Position numbers and translations under genes: made by a program
Part shown: positions 7,657 through 16,165 of the stretch, piece by piece
Layout: the number at the start of each line of letters is the position of its first letter
Position numbering within the stretch: position 1 is the first letter of the stretch
The notes under the pieces: model-generated
Told to the model about the DNA's origin: nothing
Databases searched by the model: none
Seen by the model: only the letters and a program-made list of their open reading frames with translations
Assembly: GCA_029975055.1 (NCBI GenBank)
Contig: JARKPU010000008.1
Location: 62,001-126,000, forward strand
Direction: 5' to 3'
Length of the DNA: 64,000 nucleotides
Origin: Anaerolinea sp.
Lineage (GTDB): Bacteria > Chloroflexota > Anaerolineae > Anaerolineales > Anaerolineaceae

Positions 7657-9998
7657 TGCGTGGGGGGCTGGTGCTGGGCCTGGGCGGAACGGGGCTGCGC
7701 GTGGCCGCCCGCGTGCGCCAGGTGCTCCTCTCCGGCGGGGCAGGGCGCGTGCCCGATACCATCCGCCTGCTGGCCTTCGATGTGCGCAAGCCCGCCGCCG
7801 CCACCGCCAAGCTGCCCCAATCGCAGCAGTTCCTGGTCGAGATTCCCCCCCTCGAGGCCTCCTCGCTGCCGCCTCGCCGGGCTGCCCGCCAGGCTCTCCT
7901 GCAAGACCTTGCGCTCGGCGCGGCCTCCTCGCTGGCTTTGCGCGGCATCGCCGCCCAATTGGAAGCCCTGCGCCGCGCCGGCGCCGACTCGCTGGAGGCT
8001 TTCCTCGTCTGCTCCACCTTCGGCGGCACCGGCTCGGCCTGGCTGCTCGACATGGCTTACCTGCTGCGCCACCTCACCCACAACCGCCTCGCGCTGCACG
8101 TCCACGCCGTTCTGCTCACCCCCTCGGCCTTCGAGCGCGCCTTCTTCCCTTCCGCCGCCCAGCAGCTGACCTCCGATGCCGTCCTGACCGAGTTGAACGC
8201 CCTGCAGCTGCGCGAAGATTGGGCCGCGGGCGTCTCTATCTACGGCGGCAAATATATCGGCGGGCTGCCGGGCAGGCTCTCGGCCCCCCCGTTCGACTCG
8301 CTGCAGGTGCTCGACGGCGCCGATTTGAACACCTCGCCCGAGGCCGCCTCCCTGCCCGCCGCCGCCGAGGGCATCCTCTGCCAGCTCGACCCGGCCTTCA
8401 CATCCTTCTGGGACGAGCCGCCCCGCCCTGCCCTGCACCGCGCGGGCGCCTTCAGCACATTTGGCGTCTCATCGCTCGTTTATCCCTCGCGTCTGGTGCT
8501 CGAAGGGGCCATCCAGCGCCTGCTGCTCGGTGCGGTGGATCACCTCTTCCCGCTTGCCAAGAACGCCGACACCGGCCGCCCCGAACACCTGGCCGAGCCT
8601 TCGCACCCCCGCCCCGACGACCCCTATGGCAAGCTCGAGGCCTGGCTGCCCGCAGAGCGCATCCCCGGCCTGCTCGAAGACGCGCTCCGCGTGGCCGCGG
8701 CGCTCGCCGAACCCAGCACCGGCCCCCACCTGGAATTCAAAGAGCAGCTCGCAGCGCGCTCGCCTTCAGGCTGGGCCGCTCTCTTTGGCCGCTGCCCGGG
8801 CTTCGAGGCCTCCAAACTCGATCCGTCTGCCCTGCGCCCCGCCATGGAATGCCACCTGCGCGCCTTCCTCCAGGCGCTCGGCTGGCGTCTTTCCACGCCC
8901 GACCCGCGCCTGGGTGCGCCGCTCGAATACCTTCAAAAACTCGAGCGCGCCCTCTCTGCCTACCTCCAGGATTTGGATTGGGCCGTGGAGGAGTGGCGCC
9001 GCAAAGGCGAGCACTCGGAGAGCGAAGACCTGCGCCGGACTCTGGCGGAAGCGCGCAAAGAAGCCGTGGCGCGCACCACCTCGCTGCTCGGGCGCCTCGT
9101 GCCGGCCTCCGCGCAGGAAGCGCATGCCCGCTTCGAGGCCGCGCGCCAGACCCACGCGCGCTACCGCCAGCGCGAGGCTTACGTGGCCGCCGCCGTTCAG
9201 GCCGCCGCGCTGATGCGCGTCATCACCCACCGCCTGCTGCTCTTCTCGCAGCGCGCCCTGCGCGCCCTGGCCCTCGAACCCGGCAGCGTTTATAACACCG
9301 CCCTCGACCAATCTGCGCGCATCGAGCGCGACCTGCGCTTCGAGGCCGCCGTGCGCTCGCAACAGCTGGTCATCGACCAGGGCTTCGAGACCCGCCAATC
9401 GCACCTCGTCTTCGATGAGTTCACCCGCCGGCTGGCCGGCGCCATTGCTTCCGGCGTGGAGAGCATCGCTGAGGCGGTGGACTGGCAAACCGGCGACGCG
9501 CGCCTGCCCTTCCGCGTCACCGACCCCGCCCGCGAGAGCGAGAGCGTGCTCCTCGACGACCCAGACCTGCCCATCGACCGCCTGGCGGGCGTGCTCACCC
9601 GCGCCCTTTCGTTCCACTTCGCCGAGAGCCTGCTGCACTCCCGGCCGGAGAACTCGGTGCTCAACTTCCTCAGCTATCTCGACCCACAGGCTCCTCGCCT
9701 GGCTGCGCGTCTCACATCCGGCTGCACGCAGCAGGCGCGCCTGCTCCATGCCGTCGCGCCCCGCCGCAGCCTGCTCTTCATGCCGCGCGGCAGCTCCACC
9801 TCCGGTTCAGCCTACGCTCAGGCCCTCATCGGCGAGCTGTATGCCCAGATCGGCCAGTTGCAGGTCTATCAAACCGCCAACCCCGACCGCCTGACTCTCT
9901 TCCACTTCTACGCCGGGCTGGAGCTCGAGAACCTGCTCGCCTTCCAGCAGGGCGCTCCCGGCGCGGACCTGACCGAATACACCTTGTGGAACCTCTGA
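7656..9998 (+). CDS. Tubulin/FtsZ-superfamily (Tubulin_2-like) protein
   Basis: 780 aa. The N-terminus VLGLGGTGLRVA is a tubulin-type nucleotide-binding loop, and residues 122-127 read FGGTGS, matching the GGGTGS G-box of the FtsZ/tubulin superfamily. Several hundred residues of mostly helical sequence follow, with a charged region around 430-480 that may be coiled coil. This fits the bacterial Tubulin_2-like group proposed to remodel membranes, usually found beside VWA-domain genes. No VWA gene is present here; the neighbours are hutI (one-base overlap) and an HD hydrolase. The ATG at 7656 is chosen over an in-frame TTG one codon earlier. The GTPase assignment is solid only for the N-terminal third. 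Confidence 0.72.
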   Translation: MRGGLVLGLGGTGLRVAARVRQVLLSGGAGRVPDTIRLLAFDVRKPAAATAKLPQSQQFLVEIPPLEASSLPPRRAARQALLQDLALGAASSLALRGIAAQLEALRRAGADSLEAFLVCSTFGGTGSAWLLDMAYLLRHLTHNRLALHVHAVLLTPSAFERAFFPSAAQQLTSDAVLTELNALQLREDWAAGVSIYGGKYIGGLPGRLSAPPFDSLQVLDGADLNTSPEAASLPAAAEGILCQLDPAFTSFWDEPPRPALHRAGAFSTFGVSSLVYPSRLVLEGAIQRLLLGAVDHLFPLAKNADTGRPEHLAEPSHPRPDDPYGKLEAWLPAERIPGLLEDALRVAAALAEPSTGPHLEFKEQLAARSPSGWAALFGRCPGFEASKLDPSALRPAMECHLRAFLQALGWRLSTPDPRLGAPLEYLQKLERALSAYLQDLDWAVEEWRRKGEHSESEDLRRTLAEARKEAVARTTSLLGRLVPASAQEAHARFEAARQTHARYRQREAYVAAAVQAAALMRVITHRLLLFSQRALRALALEPGSVYNTALDQSARIERDLRFEAAVRSQQLVIDQGFETRQSHLVFDEFTRRLAGAIASGVESIAEAVDWQTGDARLPFRVTDPARESESVLLDDPDLPIDRLAGVLTRALSFHFAESLLHSRPENSVLNFLSYLDPQAPRLAARLTSGCTQQARLLHAVAPRRSLLFMPRGSSTSGSAYAQALIGELYAQIGQLQVYQTANPDRLTLFHFYAGLELENLLAFQQGAPGADLTEYTLWNL

Positions 9999-10010
9999 GG
10001 ACCCCTGCAC

Positions 10011-10646
10011 ATGCCCACCATCGAACAAGCCCGGCCGTGGTACGCCGGCGCTGACCCCGTGCACGATTTCGACCACATCCTGCGCGTCTATCACACCGCC
10101 GAGCGCCTGGGCCCGCCTGCCGGGGCCGATATGGAAATTCTGCGCGCCGCCGTCCTTTTGCACGATGCCGAGGGGGCTGCCCCCGGCGGGCGCGGGCGCA
10201 AGCAGCACCACCTGGCCTCCGCCGAGTTCGCCGAGCGCGTGTTGAGCGCCGAAGGCTGGCCGCCTGAGCGCATCGCAGCGGTGCTGCACTGCATCCGCGC
10301 GCACCGCTTCAGAGGCACCGGCGAGGCTCCCCAGACGCCCGAGGCGCAGGTGCTCTTCGACGCCGACAAACTCGACGTGCTGGGCGCGGTGGGGGTGGCC
10401 CGCGTGGTGGCCTATGCCGCCCTCAACGGCCAGCCCTTCTTCGCGCGGCCTTCAGAGGGCTTCCTCGCCGGCGGCGAGAAGGAGCCCGGCGAGCCGCACT
10501 CGGCCTACCACGAGTTTCTCTTCAAACTGCGCCGCGTGCAGGAACGCATGTTCACCCCCCAGGGCCGCGCCCTGGCCGAAGAGCGCACCGCCTACCTGGC
10601 AGAGTACTTCGCCCGCCTCGAACGGGAAATCAACGGCGAAATATAG
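10011..10646 (+). CDS. HD-superfamily phosphohydrolase
   Basis: 211 aa. HD-domain metal ligands: HDFDH at about residue 18-22, LLHDAEG near 50, a downstream His in IRAHRF and Asp in LFDADKLD near 125. The architecture is that of small HD hydrolases similar to YedJ/YpgQ, which act on nucleotides or other phosphoesters. It starts 12 nt after the tubulin-like gene and lies in the same apparent operon. Substrate unknown. Confidence 0.8.
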   Translation: MPTIEQARPWYAGADPVHDFDHILRVYHTAERLGPPAGADMEILRAAVLLHDAEGAAPGGRGRKQHHLASAEFAERVLSAEGWPPERIAAVLHCIRAHRFRGTGEAPQTPEAQVLFDADKLDVLGAVGVARVVAYAALNGQPFFARPSEGFLAGGEKEPGEPHSAYHEFLFKLRRVQERMFTPQGRALAEERTAYLAEYFARLEREINGEI

Positions 10647-10711
10647 CCCCCCGCAGGCGCGCCCCGCCGCATCGGCCGCCTGGAGAGTCGTGTGGGCGCG
10701 CCGGGAACAAC

Positions 10712-11722
10712 CTATCTTGCTTCTGCTTCCACGCGCTCCAGCAGCGCCTTCATGTATCCAATCGTGTACGCCGTGGCAACGCGGTGGTCGTTCGCCATCA
10801 ACGGAATGTGATCGGCAATAAACACCCCGTCGAAATCCACCGCGCGCATCGCCTTGAGCACCCGGTACATATCCATATAGCCGTCGTCGATGAACGTCTC
10901 GACGAAGTGCGGCAGGGGGCGGTTCACATTGCGGAAGTGCACCTTGAAGAGCTTCTTGCGTTCGCCGAAGTAGCGGATCGTCTCGAACACATCTTTGCCC
11001 ATCAACGGCCCGCCTTCCAGCCAGCAGCCCACGCACAGGCAGATGCCCACGTTCGGGCTGTCGGCCAGCTCCAGCGCGCGGCGGTAGCCCTCGAAACTGG
11101 AGAAGATGCAGCGCGGCACCCCGCCCAGCTCTGCCACGGGGGGGTCATCGGGGTGAATGCCGATGCGCACGCCGGCTTCTTCGGCCACCGGCACCACCTG
11201 CTTGATGAAATAAGCGAAGTTTTCCCAGATCTCATCCTCGCTGTAAACGCGCCCGTGCGTCAGCGGGCCGTGATATTCGCGCCCCACCCAATAGCCCGTG
11301 TCGGCAGTCTCTAAGTTGAAGGCCCGCGCCGGGGCGCCGCCGCGAGTCGTCTCGCGCGCCGTGGACCAGATGCCGTTCGCCATGTGGGCGTAGGTGGTAT
11401 AGGGGATGCCCGCCCTGCCCAGGTTGCGGATGTGCGCCTTGTATTCCTCGATCTTCTCATCGCGCCCGGGCAGCCCCAGCGTGATCGCATCCTGGTTGTG
11501 CACCGCGGAATCGCCAAAGCCATACACCTTCAGCCCGGCGGCCTCATAGAGCGCCTTGCGGCTGGCGTAATAGTCATAGCCGGCTTTATCGCCGCCCGTC
11601 CAGAGCACCACATACTCTACCCCCATTTGCTGGATGAACTGCAAATCCAGCTCGGTAGGCTCGGAGGGGGCCTGCGCGGCAATTTTCATCCCCGGCAAGA
11701 CGGGGATCATCGGTCTGCTCAT
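10712..11722 (-). CDS. Mannonate dehydratase-like (UxuA family) protein
   Basis: 336 aa from MSRPMIPVLPG. UxuA-type motifs: GIHPDDPP, the Cys-containing CLCVGCW, KVHFRNV and ETFIDDGYMDMY, which supply metal and substrate ligands in the xylose-isomerase-like barrel. Mannonate dehydratase makes 2-keto-3-deoxygluconate from D-mannonate. A KDPG aldolase gene at 28.7 kb could serve the same route but is not linked. The ATG is preferred over a GTG six bases upstream because GAGAGGTG is then correctly spaced. A TACAAT -10 candidate is at 11754-11759. The protein is somewhat shorter than E. coli UxuA, so a related sugar-acid substrate is possible. Confidence 0.78.
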   Translation of the reverse strand: MSRPMIPVLPGMKIAAQAPSEPTELDLQFIQQMGVEYVVLWTGGDKAGYDYYASRKALYEAAGLKVYGFGDSAVHNQDAITLGLPGRDEKIEEYKAHIRNLGRAGIPYTTYAHMANGIWSTARETTRGGAPARAFNLETADTGYWVGREYHGPLTHGRVYSEDEIWENFAYFIKQVVPVAEEAGVRIGIHPDDPPVAELGGVPRCIFSSFEGYRRALELADSPNVGICLCVGCWLEGGPLMGKDVFETIRYFGERKKLFKVHFRNVNRPLPHFVETFIDDGYMDMYRVLKAMRAVDFDGVFIADHIPLMANDHRVATAYTIGYMKALLERVEAEAR

Positions 11723-11800
11723 ACGCACCTCTCAATTGGAATGGATACAGGTAATTGTATACCGCGATTGAAAAAGGGCGCCTTTCCGCTCGCATTTCAC

Positions 11801-11840
11801 CCACTCCCTGTGGGAGAGGGCAGGGTGAGGGTTCCCCTCC
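11801..11840. repeat. CCCTCCC-type repeat fragment
   Basis: CACTCCCTGTGGGAG hairpin followed by AGGGCAGGGTGAGGG. It belongs to the second repeat class and fills the gap before the UbiE stop. Confidence 0.4.
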
Positions 11841-12542
11841 CTACTTCACCCCCCAGTGAATCGCCACCGTGCCCAAATTGAGCCGCCTGAAGCCGGCCTC
11901 GCGGAACCCGGCCGCCTCGATCATCGCCAGCAGTTCTTCGGCCGTCAAAAAGTTCTGCGAAGTCTTTGGCAGGTAGGTATAGGCTGCGCGGTCGCCCGTC
12001 AGCAGCCCGCCCAGAAAGGGAATCACCCGGTTCATGTGGAAGTTCACCAACGGCGAGAGGAGCGTTTTGCGCGGGCGGGTGGTATCCAGCGCCACGAAGC
12101 GCCCGCCGGGGCGCAGCACCCGCCGCTGCTCGCGCAGAGCCTGCTCCAGGTTGGTCACATTGCGCAGGAGAAAGCCCGAGACGGCAGCGTCAAAGGCGCC
12201 GTCGGCAAAGGGCAGGTTCAAGGCGTCGGCCCCGGCCCAATCGCGTGGCAGCCCGTGGCGCGCCCGCCCCACCAGCATCATCTCCAGGGTAAAATCCGCC
12301 GCCGTCACGCGGCAGCCCGGCGCCTGCCGCAGGGCCTCGCGCGCCAGGTCGCCGGTGCCGGTGCCCAAATCCAGCAGGCGGTTGCCGCCTTCCAGGTTGG
12401 CCCGGCGGATCACCTCGCGCCGCCAGGCCAGGTCCATCCCGCCCGTCATCAGGCGGTTCATCAGGTCATAATGCGGGGCAATATTCGCAAACATGCCCCG
12501 CACGGCGCGGGCACGTTCATCACCGGGTTGGCTCGAGGTCAT
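11841..12542 (-). CDS. menG: UbiE/MenG-type C-methyltransferase
   Basis: 233 aa. SAM-binding motif LLDLGTGTGDLA near residue 52, post-I region VTAADFTLEMM, FDAAVSGFLLRN and the family signature RVLRPGGRFVALDTTRP. The N-terminal FANIAPHYDLMNRLMTGG is diagnostic of demethylmenaquinone/ubiquinone methyltransferases. In a likely menaquinone-using bacterium this would be the last step of menaquinone synthesis. The ATG overlaps the stop of the upstream histidine kinase by four bases (ATGA). No other men genes are nearby. Confidence 0.88.
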   Translation of the reverse strand: MTSSQPGDERARAVRGMFANIAPHYDLMNRLMTGGMDLAWRREVIRRANLEGGNRLLDLGTGTGDLAREALRQAPGCRVTAADFTLEMMLVGRARHGLPRDWAGADALNLPFADGAFDAAVSGFLLRNVTNLEQALREQRRVLRPGGRFVALDTTRPRKTLLSPLVNFHMNRVIPFLGGLLTGDRAAYTYLPKTSQNFLTAEELLAMIEAAGFREAGFRRLNLGTVAIHWGVK

Positions 12543-14239
12543 GGGTTGATCAGAGGCAGCCAGACGAGGATGGTGGTTCCGCGGCCCGGCTCGGAGGTCA
12601 CCTCCAGGTCGCCGCCGGCGTTGTGCGCGCGCGTCTGCATGTTGGCCAGGCCGTGGCCGAGCGAGAGCTGGGTCTTGGCAGTATCGAACCCGCGCCCGTC
12701 GTCGCTGATCTCTAAGAGCACGCGCTCCGAGGTGGTCCACAAATTCATGCTGACATGCCGCGCACGGGCGTGCTTGGCGATGTTCGCCAGCGCTTCCTGG
12801 CAGATGTGGAAGAGCGCCAGCGCCGCCGCCGCCGGAATGCGCAGCTCCTCCTGAGGCAGCCCCGAGAGGTTCACCTCCAGCAGCGTGTTGGCGCGGAACT
12901 CGGCCACCAGCCGCCGCAGGCCGTCCATCAGGTTTTCCTCATGGAGCTTGCGCGGGCGCAGGTCGAGGATATATGCGCGGATATCGCGGATGGTGCTGTT
13001 CAGGTCGCTGATCGCCTGGTCGATGCGCTGGCGCGTGGCCGCGGGGTCGTCATCCAGCAGCAGGCGCGCGTGTTCCAGCGTCAACCCAACGGCATAAATA
13101 TCCTGAATCACCCCGTCGTGCAGGTCCATGCCGATGCGCTCGCGCTCTTCCAGCACCGCCAGGCGGCGCTGCTGCACGTTGAGGCGCATATTTTCCACCG
13201 CCGTGCCCAGCCAAAAGCTGATCGCCGAGAGGAACTGCATCTCCAGCTCATCGAACGGGTCTTTGTCGCTGGAGGCCACGCACAGCACGCCGAAGATTCC
13301 GCTCGGGCCGTTGAGCGGCAGGCACACCACCTTGCGGATGGAACTCTGCAGCACGGCATGGTTGATCAAATAACCGTTGAGCGAAGGCTCGCGGCGCAGT
13401 TCATCCAGGTCGAGCAGCTTGGGCTGGCTGCGAGCCACCGCTTGCCCCACGAAGCCCTCTCCCGCCTGGAACTCGTCCTTCAGCCACAGCGGTTCGGCGG
13501 GCGTGCCGCGGTGCAGCACCAGTTGAAAATGCTGCCCGTCATCCTGGCGCAGGTAGATCTCGCCCACCTCGAGCTTGAGGTAATCCATGATCTGCCCGAG
13601 CGCGCGGTCGAGGGTCAGGTCCACCCCTACCGCCGAAGCCAGGGTGGTGGCCATCTCGTTGAGCAGGCCCAGGTTTTCGTTGCGCCGCAGCAAAGCGGCC
13701 TCGCGCTCGGTCAATTTTTGCACCAGCCGCGCGTTCGAAAGCGCCACGGCAGCATACGAGGCCAACATCTCGATCACCGCCTGGTCGTCTGCGGTGAACT
13801 CGGCGGCGTTGAGCTTGTCGGTCAGGTAAATCTGCCCGAGCTGCTCCTCGCCGATGCGGATCGGCACGCCCAGGAAGGAAGTCATGGGGGGGTGGTGCGC
13901 CGGGAAGCCCACCGAGCGCGGGTGTGAGCGGATATCGGCCACGCGGATGGCCTGGCGCGACTGGACCAGCTCGCCGATCAGCCCCTTGCCGCGCGGCGGG
14001 TGGGCGATGCGCCGCACCTCTTCAGGGGTCATGCCAATGGGGATGAACTTGGCCAGGCTGCCGTCTTCATCCAAAATGCCCACCGCGCAGTAACGCGCCC
14101 CCACCTGTTCGAGGGCCAGGGTGGCGATGCGCTCCATCAGCACTTCGGGAGAAATTTCCTGCACCAGCTCAAGGCTCGCGCGATGGAGCGCCACAAGGCG
14201 TTCTTCAAGCTGTTCGCGCGTCAGCGTACTGGTGTCCAT
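12539..14239 (-). CDS. GAF-GAF sensor histidine kinase (NarL-type partner class)
   Basis: 566 aa, soluble. GAF 1 at about 30-170, GAF 2 at about 190-345, HisKA_3 dimerisation domain at about 355-430 with phospho-acceptor His in MDLHDGVIQD, then HATPase_c with N-box EALANIAKHA and G boxes DDGRGFD and GLANMQTRA. This is the DevS/NarX-like class, which normally phosphorylates a LuxR-type regulator; none is nearby, so it may be an orphan. A TAAAAT box lies nine bases before the ATG. Its stop overlaps the menG start, so the two are co-transcribed. Confidence 0.9.
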   Translation of the reverse strand: MDTSTLTREQLEERLVALHRASLELVQEISPEVLMERIATLALEQVGARYCAVGILDEDGSLAKFIPIGMTPEEVRRIAHPPRGKGLIGELVQSRQAIRVADIRSHPRSVGFPAHHPPMTSFLGVPIRIGEEQLGQIYLTDKLNAAEFTADDQAVIEMLASYAAVALSNARLVQKLTEREAALLRRNENLGLLNEMATTLASAVGVDLTLDRALGQIMDYLKLEVGEIYLRQDDGQHFQLVLHRGTPAEPLWLKDEFQAGEGFVGQAVARSQPKLLDLDELRREPSLNGYLINHAVLQSSIRKVVCLPLNGPSGIFGVLCVASSDKDPFDELEMQFLSAISFWLGTAVENMRLNVQQRRLAVLEERERIGMDLHDGVIQDIYAVGLTLEHARLLLDDDPAATRQRIDQAISDLNSTIRDIRAYILDLRPRKLHEENLMDGLRRLVAEFRANTLLEVNLSGLPQEELRIPAAAALALFHICQEALANIAKHARARHVSMNLWTTSERVLLEISDDGRGFDTAKTQLSLGHGLANMQTRAHNAGGDLEVTSEPGRGTTILVWLPLINP

Positions 14240-14608
14240 ATTTACAATATTTTACCCGAAATTATCTATTTCTCCCATCCTCCTGGCCCTGTCCATTTCG
14301 CCCTGCCCACCGATCTAACAAAAATGAAAGCTCCACCTTCACTTCCGGGCGCGGCTTTCGCCGTTTGCAAGGTTAAGTGAAACGCATTTTGCTTTGCCGG
14401 CCGTGCGAAAGCCCTGCCAAACCCTCTACTCCATCTATCCCGTTCCAACGGCTGCCGGTATAATCAATGAACCCGGTTACAGAAGGGTGAGCTTTTCGAG
14501 ACGGCGCTCCGAATTTCTCTAATTCATGAGGCAAGCCCCAAGAATTACAGAATAAGAATCGCACGATCCTTCTCGAATCTCTTTGGGTTATCGTTATTGG
14601 AGGTATCC
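14240..14608. other. Divergent intergenic region, 14240-14608
   Basis: Noncoding gap between the leftward kinase and the rightward sulfite-oxidase-like gene. It holds a TATAAT box at 14459-14464 reading right, the palindromic element at 14512-14555, and otherwise nothing I can name. Confidence 0.5.
14512..14555. repeat. Dispersed palindromic element, copy C
   Basis: CTCTAATTCATGAGGC pairs with GCCCCAAGAATTACAG at 13 of 16 positions. The centre reads GAGGCAAGCCCC. It lies in the 5' leader of the sulfite-oxidase-like gene. Confidence 0.65.
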
Positions 14609-15247
14609 ATGCTCGACAGCATCTTCAAACGCAAGAAAGAAGAGGAAGAAATGCGCGCCGCCGGGCGCCTGCCACCCGGCCAATCCCTCACCAACCGCTT
14701 CCCGGTGCTGCATTACGGGCCCGTCCCGCGCTTCGACCCGGCCACCTGGGATTTCCGCGCCTGGGGCGAGGTCGAACAGCCCTTGCGCCTTACCTGGGAG
14801 GAATTTTCGCAGCTCCCGCGCAGCCGCATCAAGCTCGACCTGCACTGCGTCACCGCCTGGAGCAAATTCGACACGCTCTGGGAAGGCGTGCCCGTGCGGG
14901 TGTTGATCGAAAAAGGCCTGCTCAAACTCAAACCCACTGCCCGCTACGTCATGCAGCACGCCGAATACGGCTTCACCGTCAACCTCCCGCTGGATGTCGT
15001 CCTGCAGGATAATTTCCTGCTGGCCACCCATTACGACGGCGCGCCCATCGAGCCGGAGCACGGTTACCCGCTGCGCGGCGTGGTGGGGGCTCTTCCAGGC
15101 CGCGAGGACCTCGTCACCCCCTATCTCTGGAAAGGCGCCAAGTGGCTGCGGGGCCTCGAATTCATGGCTCACGACCGCCCCGGCTTTTGGGAAGAGGCCG
15201 GTTACCACAACGAAGCCGATGTATGGAAAGAGCAGCGTTACGGGTAA
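14609..15247 (+). CDS. Sulfite-oxidase-like molybdopterin oxidoreductase
   Basis: 212 aa, starting MLDSIFKRKKEEEE. The fold is that of small YuiH/MsrP-like Mo enzymes: GPVPRFDPATWDFR, FSQLPRS, then LDLHCVTAWSKFD, in which Cys should ligate molybdenum, and a C-terminal PYLWKGAKWLRGLEF. There is no Tat signal or heme domain, so it is probably cytoplasmic and of unknown substrate. GGAGG at 14599-14603 fixes the ATG; an in-frame TTG upstream overlaps that site. The stop codon TAA is part of the likely -10 box of the next gene. Confidence 0.85.
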   Translation: MLDSIFKRKKEEEEMRAAGRLPPGQSLTNRFPVLHYGPVPRFDPATWDFRAWGEVEQPLRLTWEEFSQLPRSRIKLDLHCVTAWSKFDTLWEGVPVRVLIEKGLLKLKPTARYVMQHAEYGFTVNLPLDVVLQDNFLLATHYDGAPIEPEHGYPLRGVVGALPGREDLVTPYLWKGAKWLRGLEFMAHDRPGFWEEAGYHNEADVWKEQRYG

Positions 15248-15250
15248 AAT
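15245..15250 (+). promoter_or_regulatory. -10-like TAAAAT before the pantothenate kinase-like gene
   Basis: TAAAAT formed partly by the preceding stop codon, six bases before the ATG at 15257. No ribosome site is present. Confidence 0.4.
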
Positions 15251-15256
15251 GTGAAC

Positions 15257-16078
15257 ATGCAGGCAGCCATTGATTTCGGCATCACCAACATTGATGTAAT
15301 CCACCGCCAGGGCGCGGCGCTGGCGCACATGCGCTTCGCCAATAATGGCGAGCCGGTCGCCGACCAGCTCGCCGCGGTGGCCGCCGCGCTCGAAACCCCT
15401 TCCAACCCGCTCACCCTGGCCGCCGTCACCGGCGGGCAATACCGCCGCCTCCCCGATCAAGCCGGCGCCCTCCGCCTGGTGAAGATCCCCGAGGTCGCCT
15501 CCATCGGGCGCGGCGGGCTGCACCTCTCCGGCCTGAACAAAGCCCTGGTCGTCTCGGCCGGGTCGGGCGTGGCCATGGTGGCGGCGCGCGGCAGGCAGGC
15601 TGCCCACGTCACCGGCAGCGCGGTGGGGGGCGGCACGCTCCAGGGACTTGGGCGGCTGCTTCTGGGCACCGCAGACGCCCAGGAGATTGATTCCCTCGCC
15701 CTGCGGGGCGACCCCAACCACGCCGACCTCACCCTGGTGGAAGCCGTCGGCAGCGCGGTGGGCAGGCTGCCCCTGAGCGCCAACGCGGTCAACTTTGGCC
15801 GCCTCTCGCGCGAGGCCGTGGCCCTGCCCCCCGAAGACCTCGCCGCCGCGCTGGTGCGCCTGGTAGGGCAGGTCATCGCCGTCATCGCCATCAACGCCGC
15901 CCGGGCCGAAGGCCTGGAGCGCATCGTCGTCACCGGCCACCTGGTAGACCTGGCCTCGGTGCGCAACGTGCTCGACGAAGTCGCCGGTTACTACGGGGCC
16001 TCGTTCTGCATCCCCCCGCAGCCCGGCCTCGGCACCGTCATCGGGGCCCTGCTCTGCCTGGAAGAAGGCTTCGCCTGA
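15257..16078 (+). CDS. Type II pantothenate kinase-like (ASKHA fold) protein
   Basis: 273 aa. It opens AIDFGITNIDVI, a phosphate-1 loop of the acetate/sugar kinase fold, and has SAVGGGTLQGLGRLLLG, very similar to the GGG(T/M)xxGLGxLL motif of CoaW/Fumble type II pantothenate kinases. Later it has INAARAEGLERIVVTGHL, the adenosine-binding side. Type II enzymes phosphorylate pantothenate in CoA synthesis and lack CoA feedback. The first Gly-rich loop is DFGITN instead of DxGGT, so activity is not certain. A GTG two codons earlier is possible; the ATG fits the upstream -10 box. Confidence 0.68.
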   Translation: MQAAIDFGITNIDVIHRQGAALAHMRFANNGEPVADQLAAVAAALETPSNPLTLAAVTGGQYRRLPDQAGALRLVKIPEVASIGRGGLHLSGLNKALVVSAGSGVAMVAARGRQAAHVTGSAVGGGTLQGLGRLLLGTADAQEIDSLALRGDPNHADLTLVEAVGSAVGRLPLSANAVNFGRLSREAVALPPEDLAAALVRLVGQVIAVIAINAARAEGLERIVVTGHLVDLASVRNVLDEVAGYYGASFCIPPQPGLGTVIGALLCLEEGFA

Positions 16079-16165
16079 AAGATTCCCCTCAGTCGCCGCC
16101 ATTCGAGCGCGGCCTGTGAAGCGTGAAAGTGTTTCTTGGGTATAGCCGCAGAGAAGCTCAAAGGC

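Noticed and set aside
7064..9295. 743-aa plus-strand frame overlapping hutI and the tubulin-like gene
   Set aside because: Pro/Arg/Ala-rich shadow in another frame; spans a gene junction with no start signal.
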